In this document: positions 1-6,561 of the stretch, piece by piece
Position numbering within the stretch: position 1 is the first letter of the stretch
How the letters are laid out: every line of letters begins with the position of its first letter
Assembly (NCBI GenBank): GCA_965661575.1
Contig: CBFIEJ010000027.1
Coordinates: forward strand, 1 to 28,556
Direction of reading: 5' to 3'
Length of the DNA: 28,556 nt
From: UA16 sp965661575
GTDB lineage: Bacteria; Bacteroidota; Bacteroidia; Flavobacteriales_D; Sanyastnellaceae
Program-made: the position numbers and the translations under genes
Notes under the pieces: model-generated
What the model was told of the DNA's origin: nothing
The model's input: the letters and a program-made list of their open reading frames with translations, nothing else
The model's database searches: none

Positions 1-1
1 C

Positions 2-130
2 CAAACCTTCGATGCCTATTGTGGCAATGACGCTTTCGGAAATAGCCTTTGCGGCCTGGAGGAAGGGACCATCACCAGGACCTTCGACATCGACTGCAGC
101 GATGAGCATGTGATGAATCTGAATTTTTGA
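2..130 (+). CDS. C-terminal end of an unidentified protein (5' truncated by window edge)
   Basis: An open frame enters from the left edge and ends at TGA 128-130, giving the last 42 residues of a protein. The fragment contains three cysteines and several Asp, Thr and Gly residues, and ends in MNLNF. This would suit a secreted or surface protein, but no domain can be recognised in so short a piece. A strong terminator follows about 47 bp downstream, which supports a real gene end here. Function unknown. Confidence 0.5.
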   Translation, partial: QTFDAYCGNDAFGNSLCGLEEGTITRTFDIDCSDEHVMNLNF

Positions 131-176
131 CGCTGCACCAAGAGCCTGAAGCCCAGCGCTAAACAAATCCGCAACA

Positions 177-209
177 AAAAACGCTCAGTCCCTAGGGGCT
201 GAGCGTTTT
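177..209. terminator. Bidirectional intrinsic terminator
   Basis: A perfect 8-bp stem, ACGCTCAG (181-188) with CTGAGCGT (199-206), is flanked by A-run 176-180 on the left and T-run 206-209 on the right. It can end the rightward gene at 2-130 and also the leftward tRNA-Pro transcript, whose 3' end is 13 bp away. Confidence 0.85.
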
Positions 210-221
210 GTCTTTAGGATG

Positions 222-296
222 TCGGGGCGGCAGGATTCGAACCTGCGATCTCCTGGTCCCAAACCAGGCGCCGTAACCGGACTAGGCCACGCCCCG
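222..296 (-). tRNA. tRNA-Pro (anticodon TGG)
   Basis: Read on the minus strand, the sequence folds into a full cloverleaf. The acceptor stem CGGGGCG pairs with CGCCCCG, the anticodon stem CCTGG/CCAGG encloses loop TTTGGGA with anticodon TGG, and the T arm is GCAGG-TTCGAAT-CCTGC. The discriminator is A (complement of 222). The first base pair C1:G72 is the bacterial tRNA-Pro identity pair. The 3' CCA is not encoded, so it must be added after transcription. A complete promoter lies just upstream at 314-343. Confidence 0.97.
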
Positions 297-313
297 TGCT
301 CTAAAAGCGAGGG

Positions 314-343
314 CAAAGATAGACCAAATTATTCTGTGTGCAA
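314..343 (-). promoter_or_regulatory. Promoter of tRNA-Pro (TTG-N19-TATCTTTG)
   Basis: On the minus strand TTG (343-341) is followed by exactly 19 nt and then TATCTTTG (321-314), an exact match to the Bacteroidota -33/-7 consensus TTG...TAnnTTTG. The box ends 17 nt before the mature tRNA 5' end, a sensible start site for a short pre-tRNA leader. Confidence 0.8.
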
Positions 344-393
344 TGTTGGCACAAGAATAATCCTGAAGAGCCAAGTCTAAGGCTAATGCACCG

Positions 394-1806
394 TCATAAC
401 GTAGATGGACAGACGTAATCCGTCTTGGGAATATCCGACTGACCAATCGCTTCATAACCGCCCTGAACATCCACCATGTTGTGAATGCCTCTTGCTTTTA
501 GCATCGACGATGCAATCATCGAACGGTAGCCCGCTGCACAATGCAGATAAAAAGGTTTCTCAGACGGAAATTCAGCGAGGTGTTCGTTCAGAGAACCGAG
601 CGGCGCGTTACGCGCCCCTTGAACGTGTTCAGATTCATATTCACCCCCCTTCCGCACATCAAACACCCGCTTCCCATCTGCCGGGTACTCCGCTTCAAAT
701 TGCTGCACAGAAATCGAACGAACCGTGTCAAGTGACTTACCGGTCGAAGCCCAAGCCTCTGCACCTCCCTTCAAAAACCCAAGAGTGCGGTCAAAACCTA
801 CGCGAGCCAAACGCGTCACCGCTTCTTCTTCACGTCCTGCTGGTGCAACCAACAAAATGGGTTGCTGCACATCGACAATCAACTCTCCCACCCAAGGTGC
901 GAAATTGCCGTCCAAACCAATGAAAATACTATTGGGGATATGGCCCTGAGCAAAATCTTCAGGTGTTCTAACATCTAGCACCAAAGCGGAAACCTCATCG
1001 GCGGTTGCCTCGAATTCATGAGGCGGCATCGCCCTCAGCCCCCGATCCAAAACATCGTTGATATCGGCGTACCCTCCTTCTTTGTTCAGCTTCACATTCA
1101 GGGGGAAGTACGAAGGTGGTGGCATCAATCCGTCCGTGACTTCTTCAATGAACTCAGCCTGCGACATATCAGCCCTCAATGCATAATTCATGCGCTTTTG
1201 ATTGCCCAATGTATCCACAGTCTCCTTCATCATATTCTTGCCACACGCAGACCCTGCGCCATGCGCGGGGTATACAGTAACATCATCCGGCAAAGGCATG
1301 ATCTTTTCTCGCAGGCTATTGAACAACATACCGGCGAGTTCTTCTTGAGTCATCACAGCCGATTTTTGAGCCAGATCTGGCCGGCCCACATCACCCAAGA
1401 ATAGGGTGTCTCCGCTGAAAATTGCGTGCTCTTTGCCTTCGGCGTCGATCAGCAAATATGTCGTACTCTCCATCGTGTGGCCTGGAGTGTGCATTGCACG
1501 AATCGTAACGTCACCGACCTGAAAATCTTCACCATCGGAAGCTATGTGAGCAGGAAAAGAAGGTTCTGCATTAGGACCGTATACAATTGTCCCTCCCGTT
1601 TTCTCAGCAAGCGTGACATGACCACTGACAAAGTCCGCATGAAAATGTGTTTCAAAAATATATTTGATGGTCACATTTTCTCGCTCTGCGCGATCCAAAT
1701 ACGGAGCAACTTCACGCAATGGATCAATGACTGCTGCCTCCCCTTTGCTCTGGATGAAGTATGCTCCTTGCGCCAAACATCCGGTGTATATCTGTTCGAT
1801 TTTCAT
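394..1806 (-). CDS. Persulfide dioxygenase-like MBL-fold / double rhodanese protein
   Basis: Predicted cytoplasmic 470-residue enzyme that oxidises or transfers sulfane sulfur (persulfide to sulfite/thiosulfate chemistry), of the MBL-rhodanese type often called Blh. The metallo-beta-lactamase domain (about 1-245) carries H54-x-H56-x-D58, H110 in TPGH, D133 in SGD and H182, matching mononuclear-iron ETHE1-like persulfide dioxygenases. Position 59, His in the classical HxHxDH motif, is Phe. Two rhodanese domains follow. The first (about 265-355) has no Cys in its active-site loop (VAPAGRE), and the second (about 363-461) has C423 in LHCAAGYRS. I chose ATG 1806: the frame stays open further upstream, but that part overlaps tauE and lacks family homology. 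It is third in the arsR-tauE-blh order, 13 bp after the exporter gene. The family is confident; the exact substrate is inferred. Confidence 0.9.
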   Translation of the reverse strand: MKIEQIYTGCLAQGAYFIQSKGEAAVIDPLREVAPYLDRAERENVTIKYIFETHFHADFVSGHVTLAEKTGGTIVYGPNAEPSFPAHIASDGEDFQVGDVTIRAMHTPGHTMESTTYLLIDAEGKEHAIFSGDTLFLGDVGRPDLAQKSAVMTQEELAGMLFNSLREKIMPLPDDVTVYPAHGAGSACGKNMMKETVDTLGNQKRMNYALRADMSQAEFIEEVTDGLMPPPSYFPLNVKLNKEGGYADINDVLDRGLRAMPPHEFEATADEVSALVLDVRTPEDFAQGHIPNSIFIGLDGNFAPWVGELIVDVQQPILLVAPAGREEEAVTRLARVGFDRTLGFLKGGAEAWASTGKSLDTVRSISVQQFEAEYPADGKRVFDVRKGGEYESEHVQGARNAPLGSLNEHLAEFPSEKPFYLHCAAGYRSMIASSMLKARGIHNMVDVQGGYEAIGQSDIPKTDYVCPSTL

Positions 1807-1819
1807 GGCATAAATTGAA

Positions 1820-2626
1820 TCAATTGTAGTCAGGTTGAATGATGAATTCCATGGTGAATATGAAACACGCCATGGCGATGATGAAAAACCCAAAAAACCT
1901 CTTGAGCTTGCTTCCTTCGATGAATCCCCCCAAGCCAACACCGGCGAAAATACCCAAAATCGCCAATCCCGTGAAGGCCATTAAAAATGACCAATCAATA
2001 ACGGAATCCATGGCATCTCCCAGCAGAAAACCAAGCAACGACTTGAATGCAATGATCGCGAGCGACGTACCGATTGCTTTCTTGATATCGAGGTTGGCAA
2101 ACAACACCAATGCGGGAATGATCAGAAACCCGCCGCCAGCCCCGACAAATCCAGTAAGCCCACCGACGATCAGTCCTTCGCTGAAAATCGCGGGGAAGTT
2201 GAACACAACATCACCACTCCCGCTTTTTTGCTCCTTTGGTCTCAACATGAAAATTGCAGCCCAAATCATCAGAAGAGAAAACACACCAAACATGCCCATC
2301 CGGCGGGTGAGTTCAAATTCAGCAACCGTGAGCAACACATCTGGCAATGACGGAATCACAAAATGACGGACAATCCAAACACCCAACACAGCCGGAAAAC
2401 CGAAAACAAGGGCTGTCCTGCCATCGATGTTTCCGTTCTGTTGCTGACGCATGGCTCCAACGAGTGACGCACAGCCTACAACAAACAAAGAGTATGCAGT
2501 GGCCATTTTCTCATCCAGTCCAAACAAATAGGCCAATACCGGCACAGCGAGAATAGAACCTCCACCACCAAGAAGGCCCAGCGACAAACCAATCAAAAGA
2601 GCCGAGAAGTACCCAAACACCTCCAT
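1820..2626 (-). CDS. TauE/SafE family sulfite/anion exporter
   Basis: A 268-residue inner-membrane protein with about eight hydrophobic segments and the Gly-rich repeats typical of TauE/SafE: GLLGGGGSILAVPVL near residue 20 and GFVGAGGGFLIIPALVLF near 160. This internal duplication is characteristic of the family. Members export sulfite, sulfoacetate or similar organic anions. Next to a persulfide dioxygenase the likely job is disposal of sulfite made by that enzyme, which is an inference from context. The start ATG (2626-2624) overlaps the arsR stop as TGATG, indicating translational coupling; a GTG three bases upstream is in frame but less likely. Confidence 0.88.
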   Translation of the reverse strand: MEVFGYFSALLIGLSLGLLGGGGSILAVPVLAYLFGLDEKMATAYSLFVVGCASLVGAMRQQQNGNIDGRTALVFGFPAVLGVWIVRHFVIPSLPDVLLTVAEFELTRRMGMFGVFSLLMIWAAIFMLRPKEQKSGSGDVVFNFPAIFSEGLIVGGLTGFVGAGGGFLIIPALVLFANLDIKKAIGTSLAIIAFKSLLGFLLGDAMDSVIDWSFLMAFTGLAILGIFAGVGLGGFIEGSKLKRFFGFFIIAMACFIFTMEFIIQPDYN

Positions 2627-2952
2627 CACTGTATGTTCCCTTTTCCAATCACTCCTGTGAGACCGTCCAAAACGTTGAGCAAACGACGATTGGCAATGCT
2701 ATAGAAGACCTGCTTGCCTTTTTTATCAGATTTCAAGATTCCCTTGTCTTTCATCTTTGCCAAATGCTGGGACATCATGGAAATCTGACACTCCGCCCCG
2801 ATTGCAGCACAAAGCGAAGAAACATCCAATGGTTCGTGACTTTCCAAAACCTCTAAAATCTCCAGCCTAACCGGGTGCGCCGCCGCTTTCAAAACCTTCG
2901 CCATGGCTTCCAAATCATCGCCTGAGTAATTGCGTTTGGATCGTTTCTTCAT
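2626..2952 (-). CDS. ArsR/SmtB-family transcriptional repressor
   Basis: A 108-residue winged-helix regulator. The core runs from KVLKAAAHPVRLEILEVL (20-36) through the recognition helix SMMSQHLAKMKDKGIL (58-73) to the wing GKQVFYSI. Two cysteines, C48 and C55, sit just before the recognition helix. The canonical persulfide sensors BigR/SqrR pair one Cys in this area with a second in the C-terminal helix, which has none here. It is therefore either a different thiol switch or a sensor of another ligand. It is the first gene of the leftward sulfur module and probably represses its own operon through the inverted repeat at 2973-3004. A perfect TAGTTTTG box lies only 4 nt before its ATG. Confidence 0.9.
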   Translation of the reverse strand: MKKRSKRNYSGDDLEAMAKVLKAAAHPVRLEILEVLESHEPLDVSSLCAAIGAECQISMMSQHLAKMKDKGILKSDKKGKQVFYSIANRRLLNVLDGLTGVIGKGNIQ

Positions 2953-2956
2953 GGTA

Positions 2957-2964
2957 CAAAACTA
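2957..2964 (-). promoter_or_regulatory. -7 box of arsR, almost touching the start codon
   Basis: The minus strand reads TAGTTTTG followed by TACC and the arsR ATG. The box matches TAnnTTTG exactly. With the usual -7 geometry the transcript would start at or beside the AUG. No TTG is found 19 nt upstream; an AT-rich palindrome occupies that place. Confidence 0.55.
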
Positions 2965-2972
2965 CACAACAT

Positions 2973-3004
2973 TTTATCATTCCATAAATTATTTATATGA
3001 TAAA
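2973..3004. promoter_or_regulatory. Candidate ArsR operator (AT-rich inverted repeats)
   Basis: Two nested symmetries occur: outer arms TTTATCAT (2973-2980) and ATGATAAA (2997-3004), both perfect over 8 bp, and an inner perfect palindrome ATAAAT-T-ATTTAT (2984-2996). They lie directly upstream of the arsR -7 box, over the -33 region. AT-rich dyads in this place are typical operators for ArsR-family repressors. Binding by this particular ArsR is inferred. Confidence 0.55.
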
Positions 3005-3104
3005 TTAAGCAACACCTGAAATCAGATCATACGTCACAGCCTGAAGCGATGTCGAGGCGAGAAAGGTTAGAGGCACAAATCCACCCTTCTGCTTGAAAAA
3101 GCAC

Positions 3105-3137
3105 AAAAAAAGCCAGCACCCTTTGCGCTGGCTTTTT
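3105..3137. terminator. Bidirectional intrinsic terminator
   Basis: Stem GCCAGC (3112-3117) pairs with GCTGGC (3127-3132), extended by A-run 3105-3111 and T-run 3133-3137. In the leftward direction it lies just past the tRNA-Ser 3' end and would end that transcript, insulating it from the arsR operon. Confidence 0.8.
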
Positions 3138-3146
3138 GTACTTGTG

Positions 3147-3230
3147 CGGAGAGACGGGGATTCGAACCCCGGCGACGGTTGCCCGTCGACAGTTTAGCAA
3201 ACTGCTCCATTACCACTCTGGCACCTCTCC
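3147..3230 (-). tRNA. tRNA-Ser (anticodon GCT)
   Basis: The minus strand gives acceptor GGAGAGG paired with TCTCTCC (one G-T pair), anticodon stem GCAGT/ACTGT around loop TTGCTAA (anticodon GCT, reading AGC/AGT), a long variable arm containing GTCGACGGGCAACCGTCGC, and T arm CGGGG-TTCGAAT-CCCCG. The long variable arm is diagnostic of a class II tRNA. The discriminator is G, as in tRNA-Ser, and no CCA is encoded. Confidence 0.97.
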
Positions 3231-3262
3231 TAATGATGCTTTGTTCTTTCACAAAGCGGGGA

Positions 3263-3292
3263 CAAAGTTAACGAAAACACTTGCTGAAACAA
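3263..3292 (-). promoter_or_regulatory. Promoter of tRNA-Ser (TTG-N19-TAACTTTG)
   Basis: The minus strand shows TTG (3292-3290), exactly 19 nt, then TAACTTTG (3270-3263), a full match to the Bacteroidota promoter consensus with the same spacing as the tRNA-Pro promoter. It overlaps the divergent promoter of the Cys-rich gene. Confidence 0.8.
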
Positions 3293-3310
3293 CAAAAACA
3301 CCTATCTTAG
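3281..3310 (+). promoter_or_regulatory. Probable promoter of the Cys-rich secreted protein gene
   Basis: TTG (3281-3283) is followed by 19 nt and TATCTTAG (3303-3310), which differs from TAnnTTTG at one position. It lies 42 nt before the ATG and overlaps the tRNA-Ser promoter head to head, so the two may compete. Confidence 0.45.
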
Positions 3311-3352
3311 ACATCCAACCAAAATTGACGAATCAACCAACCATCCATTAGC

Positions 3353-3751
3353 ATGAAAAAAGTATTGATTTTCAGCGTTTTCGCATTTTTCGCTTTTGCA
3401 GTAAATGCACAAACAGACGCTAATTCATCTTCTAAGACCTCCACTTCTGAAGTTGCTCAAACGAAAGACGCAGGTTCTTCGGCAAAAAGCGTGAACCTCG
3501 GAGGAAATGCAGCCAAAGCATCCGATGCTTCAACATGCGCCAAAGGAGACAAGACCAAAGGCAAAGAAGGAGCGGCTTGCTGCTCATCGAAAGATTCAGC
3601 TGATAAAACTGGAAATGGGAAATCAGGCGCTGCCTGTTGCTCTTCGAAATCTAGCACAGCAGACAGCAAAGACGGGAAATCTTCTTGCTGTTCAGGGAAG
3701 TCATCAGAGACTTGCTCGAAAGACGCGAAAGACTCGAAGAAGAAAAACTAA
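3353..3751 (+). CDS. Small secreted Cys/Lys/Ser-rich repeat protein, function unknown
   Basis: A 132-residue protein with a clear signal peptide (about 1-20, MKKVLIFSVFAFFAFAVNAQ). The mature part is almost entirely Ser, Lys, Ala, Gly and Asp, plus eight cysteines: C62, C76-C77, C95-C96, C112-C113 and C121. Three degenerate units of about 19 residues carry a CC pair (GAACCSSK at 73-80 and 92-99, then SCCSGK at 111-116). The C-terminus is very basic (KDSKKKN). I do not recognise a family. The vicinal CC pairs suggest metal or thiol chemistry, or disulfide cross-linking, in the periplasm or outside the cell. The gene is monocistronic, with its own promoter and terminator. The low-complexity composition means homology-based naming will be unreliable. 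Confidence 0.8.
   Translation: MKKVLIFSVFAFFAFAVNAQTDANSSSKTSTSEVAQTKDAGSSAKSVNLGGNAAKASDASTCAKGDKTKGKEGAACCSSKDSADKTGNGKSGAACCSSKSSTADSKDGKSSCCSGKSSETCSKDAKDSKKKN
3569..3739 (+). repeat. Three degenerate ~57-bp coding repeats (CC-containing units)
   Basis: Within the Cys-rich gene, residues 73-91 and 92-110 form two units of 19 aa, both starting GAACCSSK. A third, more diverged unit (SCCSGK...TCSKD) follows from 111. The DNA of the units differs at many silent positions, so this is an old duplication kept at protein level. Confidence 0.6.
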
Positions 3752-3840
3752 ACTTGTTTCGAGGTTTCCTTGAACAGACCCAATCGCCTCACGCGAGCAT
3801 ACCAAAAGCTGCGTGAACCCTTGCCAGAGACTTGGATTTT

Positions 3841-3870
3841 GAAAGCTGCCCCACGGGCGGCTTTCTTTTT
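3841..3870 (+). terminator. Intrinsic terminator of the Cys-rich gene
   Basis: An 11-bp stem (3841-3851 with 3855-3865, one G-T pair) with a 3-nt loop is followed by TTTTT at 3866-3870. It lies about 90 bp after the stop codon. There is no T-run in the opposite direction, so it acts rightward only. Confidence 0.75.
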
Positions 3871-3932
3871 GCCCGTTTTCACCGAAAATAATGACCCGAT
3901 CACAGGCCAATCACCACAAAGACCATGGATAC

Positions 3933-5171
3933 TTAAAAGGTAAACCGCTCCTGAGCGAGTGACGCGATGTGCTCTCCAATGGCCAAAGCAGCTGTTGCCG
4001 CTGGTGATGGTGCGTTCAAAACATGAATATTACGATCGGTGTAAGAGATGCGAAAGTCATCCCTGGTGTCACCATCCTGCGACAAAAGCAAGGCGCGGAC
4101 GCCCGAACGCCCTGGCCGCAAATCATCCATGGTAAGGTCAGGAATCATGCGCTGCAAAGTCTTTAGGAACAGGCGTTTTGAAAATGCGCGTCGGTATTCA
4201 TTGATACCAAAGGCCATATTGTTGAAGAACAGCTTCCACGTTCCGCCATACCCCAGCGCTTCCATGGTGTCCTTCAGATCAAAATCAGTCTTTCCGTATC
4301 CTTCCCGTTTAAAAGTGAAGACCGCATTCGGACCGCACTCAATTTCGCCATCGGTCATCCTCGTAAAGTGCACCCCCAAAAATGGGAAGTCCGGATTTGG
4401 AACCGGGTAAATGAGGTTCTTCACCTTGTGCTTGGCCTGATCCGTCAGCTCGTAATAGTCACCTCGAAAGCCTACGACACGTTCTTTCAGAGGCACGCCA
4501 TCTTTGCGGGCCAACCGATCGGCCTGAAGACCTCCACAAACGACGACATGCTTGGCCACAAAACCTTGTGATGACTTGTCGGTTCGCACAATGGTCTCAT
4601 CACCAGAGCGTTCAAATGAAACCACCTCTTCCCCGAGTCTCATGGCACTTTTGGATTGCAAGCCAAGTGCAAGCTCCACCATCTTTCTCGTAGCGGCTCG
4701 GTAGTCGATGATGCCCGTGCACGGGACCCAGAGGGCACCAACACCCTTGCAATGCGGCTCGATTTCCCGCAGTTGATCGCCATCGATGCGCTCCAGCCCT
4801 TCAATTTCATTCTCCTGCCCTATGCCATGAATTTTTTCCAACATAGGCAGTTCCTTCGGCTCTACCGCCACGACCACTTTGCCACAGACATCGTGCGGAA
4901 CATTGTGTTCTTGCGCAAATCGCACCAACGATCTTCGGCCTTCAACGCAATTCTTGGCTTTCAAAGAACCGGGTGGGTAGTACAGTCCAGAGTGGATGAC
5001 GCCCGAATTATTTCCAGTCTGGTGGTCCGCCAGTTCTTTTTCCTTTTCAATGAGCAAAATGGTACGCTCGGGATAGCGCTGTTGCAATTGATACAGCGTA
5101 GCAGCGCCTACAATTCCCCCACCTACAATGACAATGTCATAAGCACGCCCAGAAGTCTTTTCGTGAATCAT
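3933..5171 (-). CDS. lhgO: L-2-hydroxyglutarate oxidase (FAD-dependent)
   Basis: A 412-residue flavoprotein of the DAO superfamily that oxidises L-2-hydroxyglutarate to 2-oxoglutarate, a metabolite-repair reaction usually coupled to the respiratory quinone pool. The N-terminus has the FAD-binding Rossmann motif YDIVIVGGGIVGAATLYQL and the acidic end of strand two (LLIEKE). The family signature HQTGNNSGVIHSGLYYPPGS follows at about 50-69. The C-terminus closes the FAD site (IHVLNAPSPAATAALAIGEHI). Length fits LhgO. ATG 5171 is preferred over the in-frame GTG three bases upstream. The gene diverges from the MFS gene across 37 bp and has a perfect TACTTTTG box 5 nt before its ATG. Confidence 0.93.
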   Translation of the reverse strand: MIHEKTSGRAYDIVIVGGGIVGAATLYQLQQRYPERTILLIEKEKELADHQTGNNSGVIHSGLYYPPGSLKAKNCVEGRRSLVRFAQEHNVPHDVCGKVVVAVEPKELPMLEKIHGIGQENEIEGLERIDGDQLREIEPHCKGVGALWVPCTGIIDYRAATRKMVELALGLQSKSAMRLGEEVVSFERSGDETIVRTDKSSQGFVAKHVVVCGGLQADRLARKDGVPLKERVVGFRGDYYELTDQAKHKVKNLIYPVPNPDFPFLGVHFTRMTDGEIECGPNAVFTFKREGYGKTDFDLKDTMEALGYGGTWKLFFNNMAFGINEYRRAFSKRLFLKTLQRMIPDLTMDDLRPGRSGVRALLLSQDGDTRDDFRISYTDRNIHVLNAPSPAATAALAIGEHIASLAQERFTF

Positions 5172-5176
5172 CACGG

Positions 5177-5184
5177 CAAAAGTA
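5177..5184 (-). promoter_or_regulatory. -7 box of lhgO, 5 nt from the start codon
   Basis: The minus strand reads TACTTTTG, then CCGTG, then ATG. It matches TAnnTTTG exactly, and no TTG is seen at the -33 spacing. The box is 12 bp from the opposing MFS box, so the two promoters share sequence. Confidence 0.55.
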
Positions 5185-5196
5185 CAACGGTCTGAC

Positions 5197-5204
5197 TATC
5201 TTGG
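5197..5204 (+). promoter_or_regulatory. Probable -7 box of the MFS gene, 4 nt from the start codon
   Basis: The plus strand reads TATCTTGG, then ACAC, then ATG (5209). It differs from TAnnTTTG at one position. The position mirrors the lhgO box on the other strand. Confidence 0.4.
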
Positions 5205-5208
5205 ACAC

Positions 5209-6552
5209 ATGAGCAATGCACCCAACACTGCACAAAAGACCTCTCGTTCGGAGAAAACACCCGAACAGGTGAAGAAAGCTTGGACGATGTACGACTGGGC
5301 AAACAGCGTGTATTCGCTGGTCATCACCACTGCCATATTCCCGATCTTTTTCAATGCGCTGACTTCTGACCGTAACGAATCCGGTGAAATCATCAACGAT
5401 ACCGTCATCTTTTGGGGCTATGAGTTGATCAATACCCAGCTCTACAGTTACGTGCTTGGAGCAAGCTTCCTTTTCGTGATCATTGCATCGCCACTGCTGA
5501 GCGGTATGGCTGACGTGACAGGGCGCAAGCTTCAAATGATGAAAGCTTTTTGCTACAGCGGAGCCCTAGGCTGCATCAGCTTGTACTTCTTCAACCCGGA
5601 ACACCTCGAATGGAGCATGGCCGCTCTATTCTTGGCCAATATCGGGTTTTGGGGCAGCTTGGGATTTTACAATGCATTCCTGCCAGAAATTGCCCCACCC
5701 GAAGAACACGACAAACTCAGTGCAAAAGGGTTTGCCATGGGGTACATCGGAAGCGTCGTGTTGCTATTGATCTGCCTCGGATTGATCATGGGCGTCGGTA
5801 GCTTCATGACTCCTTGGGCGTTCATACTCGTCGCTGTGTGGTGGGTCACTTGGTCTCAGACCACCTTCCGCACCTTGCCTTCCAATCCCAAGAATCAGAA
5901 AATCACCCGCGATCTTTTTTCCAGCGGTTTTCGAGAACTGAGGCAAGTCGCACGCGACATGGCCGGAAGAAAGGATCTGATCCGATTTCTATGGGCCTTC
6001 TTTGTCCTCTCGATGGCCTTGCAAACCATCATGCTCATGGCCTCTTCTTTTGGTATCAAAGAGGTGAACCTCCAAGACAACGAGCTGATTGTTGCAATCA
6101 TCGCCGTTCAACTTCTCTCCATTCCCGGTGCGTTTTTCGTTTCCTGGGTCAGCAGCAAAATCGGAAACATCAAAACGCTCATGGGATGCATTGTTGTCTG
6201 GGCGGGTGTATGCGTTTACACCTATGGACTGGTGCAAGATGTCAATGGATTTTATGTGGCTGCCGGAATCATCGGATTCATGATGGGTGGAACACAGAGC
6301 CTCAACCGTTCCAGCTACTCCAAAATGTTACCACAAACAGAAGACCACGCCAGCTACTTCAGTTTTTATGAAGTCTTGGAAAAAGGAGGGTTGATCATTG
6401 GCATGTTCAGCTGGGGATACATCGAGGGTTTTACCGGGTCGATGCGCTCGAGTGTGTTGGCCTTGATCTTATTCTTCGCAATCAGCCTCATTTTTCTGAA
6501 GCTCATCCCCAAGAACGAGAACAGCGAAGCTGAGCCCATGCTTCAAACGTGA
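5209..6552 (+). CDS. MFS transporter, Atg22/UMF1-like
   Basis: A 447-residue inner-membrane permease with about 12 hydrophobic segments. The N-terminal signature KKAWTMYDWANSVYSLVIT is the hallmark of the bacterial UMF1 family related to the vacuole effluxer Atg22. The loop LLSGMADVTGRKLQMMKAF corresponds to the MFS motif A between TM2 and TM3, and GGTQSLNRSSYSKMLPQ near residue 360 is also typical. The yeast relative exports amino acids from the vacuole, but the bacterial substrate is not known and the sequence does not reveal it. Divergent from lhgO and convergent with the OmpA-like gene (9-bp gap, no clear terminator). Confidence 0.88.
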   Translation: MSNAPNTAQKTSRSEKTPEQVKKAWTMYDWANSVYSLVITTAIFPIFFNALTSDRNESGEIINDTVIFWGYELINTQLYSYVLGASFLFVIIASPLLSGMADVTGRKLQMMKAFCYSGALGCISLYFFNPEHLEWSMAALFLANIGFWGSLGFYNAFLPEIAPPEEHDKLSAKGFAMGYIGSVVLLLICLGLIMGVGSFMTPWAFILVAVWWVTWSQTTFRTLPSNPKNQKITRDLFSSGFRELRQVARDMAGRKDLIRFLWAFFVLSMALQTIMLMASSFGIKEVNLQDNELIVAIIAVQLLSIPGAFFVSWVSSKIGNIKTLMGCIVVWAGVCVYTYGLVQDVNGFYVAAGIIGFMMGGTQSLNRSSYSKMLPQTEDHASYFSFYEVLEKGGLIIGMFSWGYIEGFTGSMRSSVLALILFFAISLIFLKLIPKNENSEAEPMLQT

Positions 6553-6561
6553 GCTCAGTGC

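Noticed and set aside
405..1818. Several long plus-strand open frames opposite the persulfide dioxygenase gene
   Set aside because: No start context, no domain, low-complexity antisense composition; they are antisense shadows of a well-supported gene.
222..3230. A mobile island bounded by two tRNA genes (tRNA-Pro and tRNA-Ser) around the sulfur cassette
   Set aside because: No integrase, transposase or direct repeat of either tRNA 3' end is seen, and both tRNAs have normal promoters and terminators. Composition does not stand out by eye.
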